Positions 33,258-40,938 of a stretch of DNA of 64,000 nucleotides are shown here, piece by piece (the first letter of the stretch is position 1; each line of letters starts with the position of its first letter). The position numbers were made by a program, and so were the translations under genes. Origin of the DNA: Actinoplanes sichuanensis (lineage in GTDB: Bacteria; Actinomycetota; Actinomycetes; Mycobacteriales; Micromonosporaceae). Location: positions 744,001-808,000 of the forward strand of contig NZ_AP028461.1 of NCBI RefSeq assembly GCF_033097365.1, in the 5' to 3' direction. The notes under the pieces were generated by a model. The model had not been told where the DNA came from, made no database searches, and worked only from the letters and a program-made list of their open reading frames with translations.

Positions 33258-34022
33258 ATGCGACGCCTGTTCACCCTTCCCGCCCTGACCGTCGCCGCGG
33301 TCGGTGGATCCCTCCTCGTGGCCGCTTCCCCGGCGTCCGCGCACGGCTACATCTCATCCCCGCCCAGCCGTCAGGCCAACTGCGCGAGCGGCGCGGTCTC
33401 CGGCTGCGGTGACATCGTCTACGAGCCGCAGAGCGTCGAGGCGCCGAAGGGCTCGACCCAGTGCAACGGCGGCACCAGCCGGTTCACCGTCCTCAACGAC
33501 ACCACCAAGAGTTGGCCGGCCGTGAACGTCGGCACCAGCGTGACCTTCAACTGGGTGCTGACCGCTCGCCACGCCACCTCGACGTGGGAGTACTTCATCG
33601 GTAACAAGCTGGTGGCGTCCTTCAGCGACAACGGCGCGCAGCCGGGGGCGACCAAGTCGCACACGGTGAACTTCGCCGGCTACACCGGACGGCAGACCGT
33701 GCTGGCCCGGTGGAACATCGCCGACACGATCAACGCGTTCTACTCGTGTGTGGACCTGAACTTCGGCGGGGTCACCAACCCCACGCCGACGCCGACCACC
33801 CCCACGCCGACGCCCACCACGCCGACCCCGACGCCGACCACCCCCACGCCGACCCCGACCCAGACCACCAACCCGGGGTCGACCACGTGGGCGGCCGGCA
33901 CCGCGTACAAGGTGGGTGACCGGGTCACCTACAACGGCGCCACCTACCAGTGCCGGCAGGCGCACACCGCGCTGGCCGGTTGGGAGCCCCCGTACGTCGC
34001 GGCGCTGTGGACCGCCGTCTAG
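33258..34022 (+). CDS. Secreted AA10 lytic polysaccharide monooxygenase with CBM5/12
   Basis: 254 residues. The signal peptide (1-28, ending ASPASA) is cut before His29, giving the mature HGYISSPPSRQANC start needed for the copper histidine brace; the second brace histidine is His105 (TARHATSTW). Further AA10 features are CNGG, the paired Cys residues and FYSCVDLNF at the domain end. A Thr-Pro repeat linker (about residues 174-205) leads to a CBM5/12 chitin-binding module (WAAGTAYKVGDRVTYNGATY, then GWEPPYVAALW). It oxidatively cleaves chitin or cellulose outside the cell. AAGGAG precedes ATG 33258. It overlaps the downstream DUF305 gene by 16 bases. Confidence 0.96.
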   Translation: MRRLFTLPALTVAAVGGSLLVAASPASAHGYISSPPSRQANCASGAVSGCGDIVYEPQSVEAPKGSTQCNGGTSRFTVLNDTTKSWPAVNVGTSVTFNWVLTARHATSTWEYFIGNKLVASFSDNGAQPGATKSHTVNFAGYTGRQTVLARWNIADTINAFYSCVDLNFGGVTNPTPTPTTPTPTPTTPTPTPTTPTPTPTQTTNPGSTTWAAGTAYKVGDRVTYNGATYQCRQAHTALAGWEPPYVAALWTAV

Positions 34023-34582
34023 CAGGATCGGGCGGCCCGGCGTGCCGGGCCGCCCTCACCCTCCTGCTGCTCTGCCTGCTGGCCGCCTGCGGCTCGCCGG
34101 CTCCGGTTGACGAGAAGGCCTTCAACGACACGGACGTGATGTTCCTGCAGATGGGGCTGGGGCACATCACCGAGGGTGACCGGGTCGCCGAGATCGCCGA
34201 GGGCCGGGCCACCAACCCGGAGATCCGCGCGGTCGCCACCGAGTTGCGCGGACAGTGGCGGACCGAGCGCGACACGATGGCGGGCTGGCTCGGGCAGTGG
34301 CAGCGGCCGCTGGCGGCGGACCCGTCGGCCGGGCTGCACGCCGGGCACGGCGATCTGCACTCGCTGCGCGAGGAGGACTTCGAGGGCCTGGTGAGGTTCG
34401 AGGGCGCCGAGTTCGACCGGGCCGCGGTGGCGCTGCTGCTCGGAAACCTGCACAACGCGATGGAGACCATCCGGATGGAGGCCGGCGGTGGCTCGTACCC
34501 CCAAGCGGTTGATCTCGCCGAACGCATGACGGAGTCGCGGCAGGGCCAGATCCAGCGGCTTCTCGCGCTGGCGGCGGGCTGA
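34007..34582 (+). CDS. DUF305 lipoprotein
   Basis: 191 residues from GTG 34007, which lies inside the last codons of the LPMO gene (16-base overlap). The signal peptide ends in a lipobox LLAAC (Cys about residue 27). The mature part has the ferritin-like DUF305 pattern: DTDVMFLQMGLGHITEGDRVAEIAEG and, in the second half, GAEFDRAAVALLLGNLHNAMETIRMEA. His and Met residues are spaced as in the family, but the usual HH pair is incomplete. Synechocystis CopM shows that DUF305 proteins can bind copper, which is suggestive beside a copper enzyme. Confidence 0.83.
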   Translation: MDRRLAGSGGPACRAALTLLLLCLLAACGSPAPVDEKAFNDTDVMFLQMGLGHITEGDRVAEIAEGRATNPEIRAVATELRGQWRTERDTMAGWLGQWQRPLAADPSAGLHAGHGDLHSLREEDFEGLVRFEGAEFDRAAVALLLGNLHNAMETIRMEAGGGSYPQAVDLAERMTESRQGQIQRLLALAAG

Positions 34583-34603
34583 AAATCAATGGCGACGATT
34601 GGG

Positions 34604-34609
34604 TACGGT
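34604..34609 (+). promoter_or_regulatory. -10 box (TACGGT) of the GNAT gene
   Basis: TACGGT ends six bases before ATG 34616, which favours that start over the in-frame ATG at 34589 and suggests a leaderless transcript. Confidence 0.5.
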
Positions 34610-34615
34610 CGGCGC

Positions 34616-35131
34616 ATGCCCGAATTGATCGCGCCGACCGCTGCCCTGCACGCCTCCTGGATCGAGTCCCGTGACGAGTGGGGTCGTGGCGTCCACCAGG
34701 ACGGTTCGGGTCTGCGTCCGGGCGACGAGGTGGACACGCCGGACGATTTCGCGGCCTGGGTGGCCGGGCTGATCGAGTCGGAGAAGCAGGCGCCCGAGGG
34801 TTGGGTGCGGTGCTCGTTCCGCTGGATCGTCGAGGGCGACCGCTATCTGGGTGCGATCGCCCTGCGCCACGAGCTCAACGACTTCCTGCGGGAGGCGGCC
34901 GGTCACATCGGTTACGGCCTGCGCCCGTCGGCCCGCGGGCACGGCCTGGCCGCCTGGGCGCTGGGTGCGACGCTGCCGGAGGCCCGCGCGCTGGGTCTGA
35001 CCCGGGTGCTGCTGACCTGCAACGTGGACAACGTGGCGTCGGCCCGCACGATCGAGCGCAACGGCGGTGTCCTGGAGGACATCCGGGACACCGAGATCGG
35101 GACCGTCCGGCGCTACTGGATCACACTGTAG
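34616..35131 (+). CDS. GNAT-family N-acetyltransferase
   Basis: 171 residues. The acetyl-CoA-binding region is GHIGYGLRPSARGHGLAAWALGATLPEARALGLTRVLLTCNVDNVASARTIERNGG, with the R/Q-x-x-G-x-G/A loop as RPSARGHGLA. It acetylates an amine of unknown identity; the subgroup is close to RimJ-like and aminoglycoside-acetyltransferase-like proteins. The start is chosen by the TACGGT box and because relatives begin MPELIxPT. Its end overlaps the convergent LysR gene by 11 bases. Confidence 0.88.
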   Translation: MPELIAPTAALHASWIESRDEWGRGVHQDGSGLRPGDEVDTPDDFAAWVAGLIESEKQAPEGWVRCSFRWIVEGDRYLGAIALRHELNDFLREAAGHIGYGLRPSARGHGLAAWALGATLPEARALGLTRVLLTCNVDNVASARTIERNGGVLEDIRDTEIGTVRRYWITL

Positions 35132-36038
35132 TCAGCGGGCCGGCGGGCAGCGCGGCGACCGTGTCCCGCAGTTCGCCCAGCATGGCGGCGACCAGCGGGT
35201 CGATGCGCCGGCGCCGGGCGGCGACGACGCCGACGTAGCGGCACGGGCCGGGCGGGGTGAGCCGGGCCGCGGTCAGTCCGGACGCGTCGGTGGTGAGCGC
35301 CACCTCGGGGATCATCGCGATGCCGACACCGGCCCGCACCAGCGACTGCGCGAACTGGTAGTCGGTGCCCCGGCACGCGGTGATCACCTCGTAACCGGCC
35401 ATCGCCGCGTAGTGCTCCAGCATGTCGCCGACCGACAGGCAGCCCTGCACCCAGCGCTCGCCGGCCAGCTCGGCGATGGCCACCTCGGTGCGCCCGGAGT
35501 GCCGGTGCCCGGCCGGCATCACGATCCACATCGGGTCGTCCTGCAGCGGGGTGAAGTCGAGGCCCGACGGGACGACCGGCGGCCCGTCGAAGTGGTAGAC
35601 CAGCGCGATGTCGGCGGCGCCGGAACGGACCAGGGCCAGGCTCTCCTCCGGCTCGGACTCGATGACGGTCAGCTCGACCTCGGGCCGGGCGGTGGTGAAC
35701 CGGGTCAGCGCGTGCGGCAGGATCCGCTGGCCGCCGCTGGTGAAGGTGGCCACCGTGAGCCGCTCGGCGCCGATCGTGGCCAGCCGGGCGATCTCCCGCT
35801 CAGCGATGGCCAGCTCGGCGGCGATGGTGGCGGCGGTCTCGGCGAGCACCCGGCCGGCGTCGGTGAGCTCGACGCCGCGGGTGCTGCGCCGGACCACCGG
35901 GGTGCCGACGGTCCGCTCCAGGGCGCTGATCTGCTGGGAGACCGCGGACGGGGTGAGGCGCAGCTCGGCGGCGGCCCGGTTGAAGCTGCCCTGCCGGGCG
36001 ACCTCGGTGAGGACCTGCAGACGACGCGGATCGATCAT
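35121..36038 (-). CDS. LysR-family transcriptional regulator
   Basis: 305 residues. The winged helix is RRLQVLTEVARQGSFNRAAAELRLTPSAVSQQISALERTVGTPVVRRSTRGVELTDAG, followed by a periplasmic-binding-protein-like effector domain (from about residue 92, LTVATFTSGGQRILPHAL). It diverges from an EamA exporter, the usual target of such a regulator. The 70-base gap contains AGTAAG-N12-CTTACT, a plausible LysR site. Confidence 0.92.
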   Translation of the reverse strand: MIDPRRLQVLTEVARQGSFNRAAAELRLTPSAVSQQISALERTVGTPVVRRSTRGVELTDAGRVLAETAATIAAELAIAEREIARLATIGAERLTVATFTSGGQRILPHALTRFTTARPEVELTVIESEPEESLALVRSGAADIALVYHFDGPPVVPSGLDFTPLQDDPMWIVMPAGHRHSGRTEVAIAELAGERWVQGCLSVGDMLEHYAAMAGYEVITACRGTDYQFAQSLVRAGVGIAMIPEVALTTDASGLTAARLTPPGPCRYVGVVAARRRRIDPLVAAMLGELRDTVAALPAGPLTTV

Positions 36039-36060
36039 CAGTTTTCCTTAACACGGCATC

Positions 36061-36084
36061 AGTAAGTAACCGCTTCCGCTTACT
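36061..36084. promoter_or_regulatory. Candidate LysR operator
   Basis: AGTAAG (36061-36066) and CTTACT (36079-36084) form an inverted repeat with a 12-base spacer, fitting the T-N11-A architecture, between the divergent LysR and EamA genes. Confidence 0.5.
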
Positions 36085-36108
36085 ACCGTACGGCCTCAGG
36101 CTGAGGGG

Positions 36109-36996
36109 GTGAATCGTCTCGCCTGGTCGTTGTTCGTGCTCTGCTCGGTCCTCTGGGGCCTGCCGTACTTCCTCATCAAGATCGCCATCGAGGACCTGTC
36201 GCCGGTGCTGGTGGTGGCCGGCCGGACCGCCATCGCCGCCGCCGTGCTGATCCCGATCGCCCTGATGCGCGGGACGCTCCGGGCGTTGCGCGGCCGGGGC
36301 CGGGCGATCGCGCTGATCGCGGCGGTGCACATCATCGTCCCGTTCCTGCTGATCACCTACGGTGAGCAGCACATCACGTCGTCGCTGACCGGCATCCTGA
36401 TCGCGGTGGAGCCGGTGCTCATCGCGCTGCTGCTGGCCCGGACCGAGCCGCTCCGCGCCGGCCGGGTGTTCGGCCTGGTGCTCGGCTTCGCCGGAGTGGT
36501 GGTCCTGGTCGGTGTCGACCTCTCCGGCGACCGGTACGGCCTGCTCGGCGCCGCGATGGTGCTGGCCGCCGCGGTCAGCTACGCGGTCGCCACGATCCTG
36601 GTCCAGCGGAAGGTCGCCGATCTGCCGCCGGAGACGCTGACCGTCGGCACCACCGTGACCACCACCGTCGTGCTGGCCCCGGTCGCCCTGGCCAACCTGC
36701 CGCAGGAGCCGGTCAGCGCCCGGTCGTGGGGCGCCCTTGCGGTGCTCGGGGTGCTCTGCACGGCGGTGGCCCTGCTCGCCTTCTACCGGTTGATCGCGCT
36801 GGCCGGTCCCAACCGGGCGGGCCTGATCACCTACGTCAACCCGGTGGTGGCGGTGCTGCTGGGGGTGGCGCTGCTGGACGAGCCGATCGGCGCGGGCACC
36901 ATCGGCGGCTTCGTGCTGGTGGTGGCCGGCTGCTGGTTCTGCACGCGGCCGGTCAAGGCGCGCATCGAGCCGAAAGTGCTCGAACCGGCGAACTGA
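36109..36996 (+). CDS. EamA/DMT-family transporter
   Basis: 295 residues with ten membrane helices in two EamA repeats: the first starts LAWSLFVLCSVLWGLPYFLIKIA and the second near GLLGAAMVLAAAVSYAVATILVQRKV. Drug/metabolite-transporter superfamily; such proteins export amino acids, metabolites or drugs. The start is GTG 36109. Controlled, by position, by the divergent LysR regulator. A GC hairpin at 37009-37035 follows. Confidence 0.92.
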   Translation: MNRLAWSLFVLCSVLWGLPYFLIKIAIEDLSPVLVVAGRTAIAAAVLIPIALMRGTLRALRGRGRAIALIAAVHIIVPFLLITYGEQHITSSLTGILIAVEPVLIALLLARTEPLRAGRVFGLVLGFAGVVVLVGVDLSGDRYGLLGAAMVLAAAVSYAVATILVQRKVADLPPETLTVGTTVTTTVVLAPVALANLPQEPVSARSWGALAVLGVLCTAVALLAFYRLIALAGPNRAGLITYVNPVVAVLLGVALLDEPIGAGTIGGFVLVVAGCWFCTRPVKARIEPKVLEPAN

Positions 36997-37008
36997 GCGT
37001 TTCCGGGC

Positions 37009-37035
37009 GGGGGAGATCGTGCCCCGATCTCCCCC
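37009..37035 (+). terminator. Terminator of the EamA gene
   Basis: Eleven-base-pair stem (37009-37019 with 37025-37035) with a 5-base loop, 12 bases after the EamA stop. No T-tract. Confidence 0.7.
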
Positions 37036-37217
37036 GTCTGATCGGCTCTGACCAGGTAAGTTATATGTCTGTTAAGGGAAACTTGTGGCTTGGTCCGGAA
37101 AACTTCCAGTCAACTCACAGGCTGGCGACAGCTCAGACCCCTTGGCTGCACAGACTTTTTGCGAAATCTTTGCCAAGTCATCAAGATCGAAGGGATGACC
37201 TGGAGGAGAGGAGCGAA

Positions 37218-38234
37218 ATGACAGCGCTGGGGCACTCGGACCGCCCGATCTTCGTTGTCGGCTGTCCCCGTTCCGGTACCACGATGCTGCAGCTGATGCT
37301 GCACGCGCATCCGCGTATCGCGCTGCCCCCGGAGACCCGGTTCCTGCTGGCCGCGTACCAGAAACGCGCCGAGTTCGGAGACCTGACCGATCAGGCCCAG
37401 CGGCACGAGCTGGCCCGGTTCATCGTGGAGTCCTCGCAGTTCGAGGACCTGGGCCTGGACGCCGACGAGACGACCGAGGCGATCGTGGCCGGCCCACCCA
37501 CCCTGGGCTCGGCGTTCGGCATCGTCTTCCGGATGTACTCGGCCCGGTTCGGCAAGCCCCGCTGGGGCGACAAGCGGCCGCTCTACCTGCGGCACCTGCC
37601 GACCATCCTGCGGCTGTTCCCGGACGCGCAGATCATCAACATCATGCGGGACGGGCGGGACTGCGTGGCGTCGCTCAAGGAGACGCCGTGGAAGCCGTCC
37701 GAGTTCGACACGCTCATCGACTACTGGGCGCAGTCGGCCGACGCGTCCCTGCTGGCCGGCCGGCGCTACCCGAAGGACGTCTATCACCAGGTCCGCTACG
37801 AGGATCTGGTCGCCGACCCGGAACCGCACCTGCGGAGGATGTGCGAGTTCCTCGGCGAGGACTACGACCCGGCGATGAGCGCGCCGAACAAGCTGGCCTC
37901 GGTCGCCGTGCCGGAGTACAAGACCTGGCACACGCTGACCCATCAGGCGCCGACCACCGAGCGGATCCAGAGCTGGCGGACCCGGCTCACCGAGGACGAG
38001 CTGCGCCGGTGCGAGACGATCTTCGGGGACCGGCTGGCCAAGTTCGGCTACGAGCCGTCGGTGCCGGTCGCGCGCAGCACCCGGATGCGGTCGGACGCCA
38101 AGCTGATCGCCCGCCACCGGCTCGGCCCGGCCAAACAGGCGGCCCGCAACCTGTGGACCCAGATCCGCTCGACCGAGGCCGCCGAGGCGCCGGTGGCCGC
38201 CCTGCTGACCAAGGGCCAGCTGAAGGGCCGCTAA
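37218..38234 (+). CDS. PAPS-dependent sulfotransferase (paralogue 2)
   Basis: 338 residues with both PAPS-binding elements: VVGCPRSGTTMLQ (about residues 14-26) and NIMRDGRDCVASLKE (about 142-156). It is closely related to the sulfotransferase at 3009-3974, from the P-loop to about residue 285, and has a longer basic C-terminal tail. The start is ATG 37218, with GGAGAGGAG eight bases upstream. An in-frame ATG at 37065 exists, but its 51 extra residues lack resemblance to the paralogue. The 180-base AT-richer region before the gene (37036-37217) has no other gene and may hold a long leader. Cytoplasmic; acceptor unknown. Confidence 0.9.
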   Translation: MTALGHSDRPIFVVGCPRSGTTMLQLMLHAHPRIALPPETRFLLAAYQKRAEFGDLTDQAQRHELARFIVESSQFEDLGLDADETTEAIVAGPPTLGSAFGIVFRMYSARFGKPRWGDKRPLYLRHLPTILRLFPDAQIINIMRDGRDCVASLKETPWKPSEFDTLIDYWAQSADASLLAGRRYPKDVYHQVRYEDLVADPEPHLRRMCEFLGEDYDPAMSAPNKLASVAVPEYKTWHTLTHQAPTTERIQSWRTRLTEDELRRCETIFGDRLAKFGYEPSVPVARSTRMRSDAKLIARHRLGPAKQAARNLWTQIRSTEAAEAPVAALLTKGQLKGR

Positions 38235-38880
38235 CCGACGAGCCGGCGCTCCCAGGCCCAGGCGGCGATCTCCACCCGGTTCCGGGTGCCCAGTTTGGCG
38301 TGGATGCTGCCGAGATGGGTCTTCACCGTGCCGACCGAGATGAACAGCTCGGCGGCGATCTCGGCGTTCGTCTGGCCGCGGGCGGTCAGGCGGACCACCT
38401 CGAGCTCCCGGGGGACAGGCCGCCGTCCCCGCCCGCGGGTGCCGGCGCGGACAGGTGCTGCAGTAGTCGTACCGTGATCGACGGGCTGATCAGCGCGTCC
38501 CCGGAGGCGGCCGCCCGGACCGCCTCGACCAGCAGTGCCGGGCCGGAGTCCTTCAGCAGGAATCCGGCCGCGCCGCCGAGCAGCGCCTGATGCACGTACT
38601 CGTCGAGGTCGAAGGTGGTCACCACGACCACCTTCACCGGGTCCGGCACGTCCGGACCGGCCAGCAGCCGCAGTGCCTGGAGCCCGTCCATCCGCGGCAT
38701 CCGGATGTCCATCAGCGCCACGTCCGGCTTCAGCCGGCGGGCCTCGGCGACCGCGTCCACCCCGTCGGCCGCCTCACCGACCACCTCCATGTCCGGCTGC
38801 GCGCCGATGATCATGCCGAAGCCGGTGCGGACCATCGCCTGGTCGTCGGCGATCAGAACCCGGATCAAGAATTGCTCCAT
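38231..38880 (-). pseudogene. NarL/LuxR-type response regulator with apparent frameshift
   Basis: Receiver domain in frame from ATG 38880: VLIADDQAM with the acidic pair, DVALMDIRMPRMDG (phosphoacceptor Asp about residue 57), VTTFDLDEYVHQAL and GFLLKDSG. After APAGGDGGLSP the frame runs into a stop at 38386. The expected LuxR helix-turn-helix continues in another frame (RELEVVRLTARGQTNAEIAA, then SVGTVKTHLGSIHAKLGTRN) to a TAG at 38231-38233. The break falls at a run of five G on the plus strand (38410-38414); one more would restore a full 216-residue protein. Either a recent mutation, phase variation or a sequence error. It overlaps the sensor-kinase gene by 16 bases. Confidence 0.85.
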
Positions 38881-40028
38881 TCCAACGGCAGCACCGCGTC
38901 GACGATCCAGCCGCCGCCGACGCCCGGGCCCGCCGTGATCCGCCCGCCCACGGCGCGGACCCGTTCGGCGAGGCCGACGAGACCGTACCCCGGGCGTTCG
39001 CGCACGGTGGGCGTGCGGGCGGCGGGTCCGTCGTTTCGCACCCGGACCATCAACTGCAGGGGGGTACGGGTGACCCACACATCCACCGACGACGCCTCCC
39101 GAGCGTGCTGGCGGACATTGGTGAGCGCCTCCATCACCACCCGGTAGGCCGACGTCGACACCTCCACCGGCATCCCGGCCAGTTCCCCGTCCACGTGCAG
39201 CCGCGCGGCCGGGCCGCCGGCCGCGTCGAACTGCCCGACCAGCGTCTCCAGATCCGACACCCCGGACACCGGCGCCAGCGGAGCGTCCGGTTTCGAATCC
39301 GGGTCGCGCAGCACACCGACCATCCGCCGCATCGACGCCATCGTCTCCGCCCCGGCCTGCTCGATCTGCTCCAAGGCCAGCAGCACCCGCTGCGGATCCT
39401 GCTCGGCGATGAACCGGGCCCCCTGCGCCTGCACCACGATCCCGGTCACGTGGTGGGCGATGAAGTCGTGCAGGTCACGGGCGAACTCGGTGCGCTGCTC
39501 GGCCCGGATCGCGTCGACCGCCCGCTGCCGGTTGCCCTCCAACGTGCGCAGGTAGATGCCGACGCCGATGGCGGCCGCCCCGGCCAGAGCCTGGATCAGG
39601 CCGAACGTCACGACGATGCTCTCCGACCCGGCGCGCAGCGGCAGCCCGCCGACCGCCATCAGCACCACCGCCACCGCCGGGAACGCCCAGTCCGCCCGGC
39701 CCCGGCGGGACACCACCATCAGCACCCCGAGCAGAGCCGACGACTCGGCCAACCCCCACAGCTGGTTGTACTCGGCCTGGTCGTAGAGCAACGCGGTCAG
39801 GAAGATCGAGTGCAGGCCGAGCACGAGCGCGGCCCGCGGCAGCGCGGTCGAGCCCTGCTTGTGGGCGGGCAGCCAGACCACGGCCGCGGCGATCGCGGCA
39901 CCCACCCGCCACAGCGTCATCGCCACGCTGTCCGAGCCCAGGCCGCCGCGCAGGTCGAGGATGCCGAGCAGGGCCAGCGCCCCCAGGGCGACGAGCTGAC
40001 CCATCCGGAGCAGGGCGAGGTTAATCAT
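38865..40028 (-). CDS. Sensor histidine kinase (NarL/LuxR-cognate, HisKA_3 type)
   Basis: 387 residues. About six hydrophobic helices (residues 5-150) form a membrane sensor. HisKA_3 phosphoacceptor region FARDLHDFIAHHVTGIVVQAQGAR (about residues 180-203) is followed by a HATPase domain with ALTNVRQHA (N box), VRNDG and GYGLVGLAERVRAVGG (G boxes). Start ATG 40028; a TACGCT box at 40037-40042 lies eight bases before it. It is co-transcribed with the response regulator and diverges from an ABC exporter, a common antibiotic- or envelope-stress arrangement. Confidence 0.9.
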   Translation of the reverse strand: MINLALLRMGQLVALGALALLGILDLRGGLGSDSVAMTLWRVGAAIAAAVVWLPAHKQGSTALPRAALVLGLHSIFLTALLYDQAEYNQLWGLAESSALLGVLMVVSRRGRADWAFPAVAVVLMAVGGLPLRAGSESIVVTFGLIQALAGAAAIGVGIYLRTLEGNRQRAVDAIRAEQRTEFARDLHDFIAHHVTGIVVQAQGARFIAEQDPQRVLLALEQIEQAGAETMASMRRMVGVLRDPDSKPDAPLAPVSGVSDLETLVGQFDAAGGPAARLHVDGELAGMPVEVSTSAYRVVMEALTNVRQHAREASSVDVWVTRTPLQLMVRVRNDGPAARTPTVRERPGYGLVGLAERVRAVGGRITAGPGVGGGWIVDAVLPLEWSNS

Positions 40029-40036
40029 CGTGACCC

Positions 40037-40042
40037 AGCGTA
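40037..40042 (-). promoter_or_regulatory. -10 box (TACGCT on minus strand) of the sensor kinase operon
   Basis: TACGCT read on the minus strand ends eight bases before ATG 40028, with no ribosome site between; near-leaderless transcript likely. Confidence 0.4.
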
Positions 40043-40170
40043 GGCGGGCCGGAGGCGGTCCCCATCGGCCGAAAGTAAGACCCGGCTCCCCGACAGCGGG
40101 CGGATGTGCCCGAACCCATCGATCGGACAACATCCGTCACGTCCGATTCTTCGACGAGCTTGGAGCTCAC

Positions 40171-40938
40171 ATGCAGAGGCAGTCCTCACCCGTGACGGAC
40201 CGCGACAGCCTGGCGGCGGTCGCGGCCGTCGACCTGGTGAAGGTGTACGGCGCCGGCGACACCGCGGTCCGTGCGCTCGACGGGGTCACGGTGGGCTTCG
40301 AGCGCGGCCGGTTCACCGCGATCATGGGCCCGTCCGGGTCCGGCAAGTCCACGCTGATGCACTGCCTCGCCGGGCTGGACACCGCCACCGCCGGCCAGGT
40401 GCTGCTCGGCGGCACCGACCTGACCACGCAGCCGGACAAGGTGCTCACCAAGGCCCGGCGCGAGCGGATCGGCTTCGTCTTCCAGTCGTTCAACCTGCTG
40501 CCACAGCTCACCGCGGCGGCCAACATCACGCTCCCGCTCGACCTGGCCGGCCGCAAGGTGGACACCGAATTCCAGGACCGGCTGATCAACACGCTCGGCC
40601 TGTCCGGACGGCTCGGCCACCTGCCCGCCGAGCTCTCCGGCGGCCAGCAGCAGCGGGTCGCCCTGGCCCGGGCCCTGGTCTCCCGGCCCGAGGTGGTCTT
40701 CGCCGACGAGCCGACCGGCAACCTGGACTCCCGCGCCGGCGCCGAGGTGCTCACCCTGCTCCGGGACTCGGCACACACCCTGGGCCAGACGATCGTGATG
40801 GTCACCCACGATCCGGGCGCCGCCGCGTACGCCGACCGGGTCGTCATGCTCGCCGACGGCCGGCTCGCCGGCGAGATCCACCAGCCGGACATCGCCGCCG
40901 TCACCGACGCTCTGCAGAGCCTGGCGGCCGGCCGGTGA
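40171..40938 (+). CDS. ABC exporter ATP-binding protein (LolD/MacB type)
   Basis: 255 residues: Walker A GPSGSGKST (about residues 51-59), signature LSGGQQQRVALARAL, Walker [14 protein letters not shown]-loop VMVTHDPGAA. The EPTGNLDS form is typical of the LolD/MacB/FtsE group, which drives type VII mechanotransmission exporters. GGAG precedes ATG 40171. It overlaps the permease gene (GTGA). Divergent from the two-component pair that probably regulates it. Confidence 0.93.
   Translation: MQRQSSPVTDRDSLAAVAAVDLVKVYGAGDTAVRALDGVTVGFERGRFTAIMGPSGSGKSTLMHCLAGLDTATAGQVLLGGTDLTTQPDKVLTKARRERIGFVFQSFNLLPQLTAAANITLPLDLAGRKVDTEFQDRLINTLGLSGRLGHLPAELSGGQQQRVALARALVSRPEVVFADEPTGNLDSRAGAEVLTLLRDSAHTLGQTIVMVTHDPGAAAYADRVVMLADGRLAGEIHQPDIAAVTDALQSLAAGR

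Noticed and set aside
36726..37217. Longer sulfotransferase starting upstream of 37218
   Set aside because: The extra part overlaps the EamA gene and terminator; the paralogue starts at the equivalent of 37218, and a good ribosome site is present there.
37065..37217. A short upstream peptide or N-terminal extension beginning at ATG 37065
   Set aside because: In frame with the sulfotransferase, but no ribosome site, poor codon use and no match to the paralogue's N-terminus.
39288..39302. GGTTTCGAATCC-like string resembling a tRNA T-loop
   Set aside because: It lies in the coding part of the sensor kinase and no acceptor stem, D arm or anticodon arm can be drawn around it.
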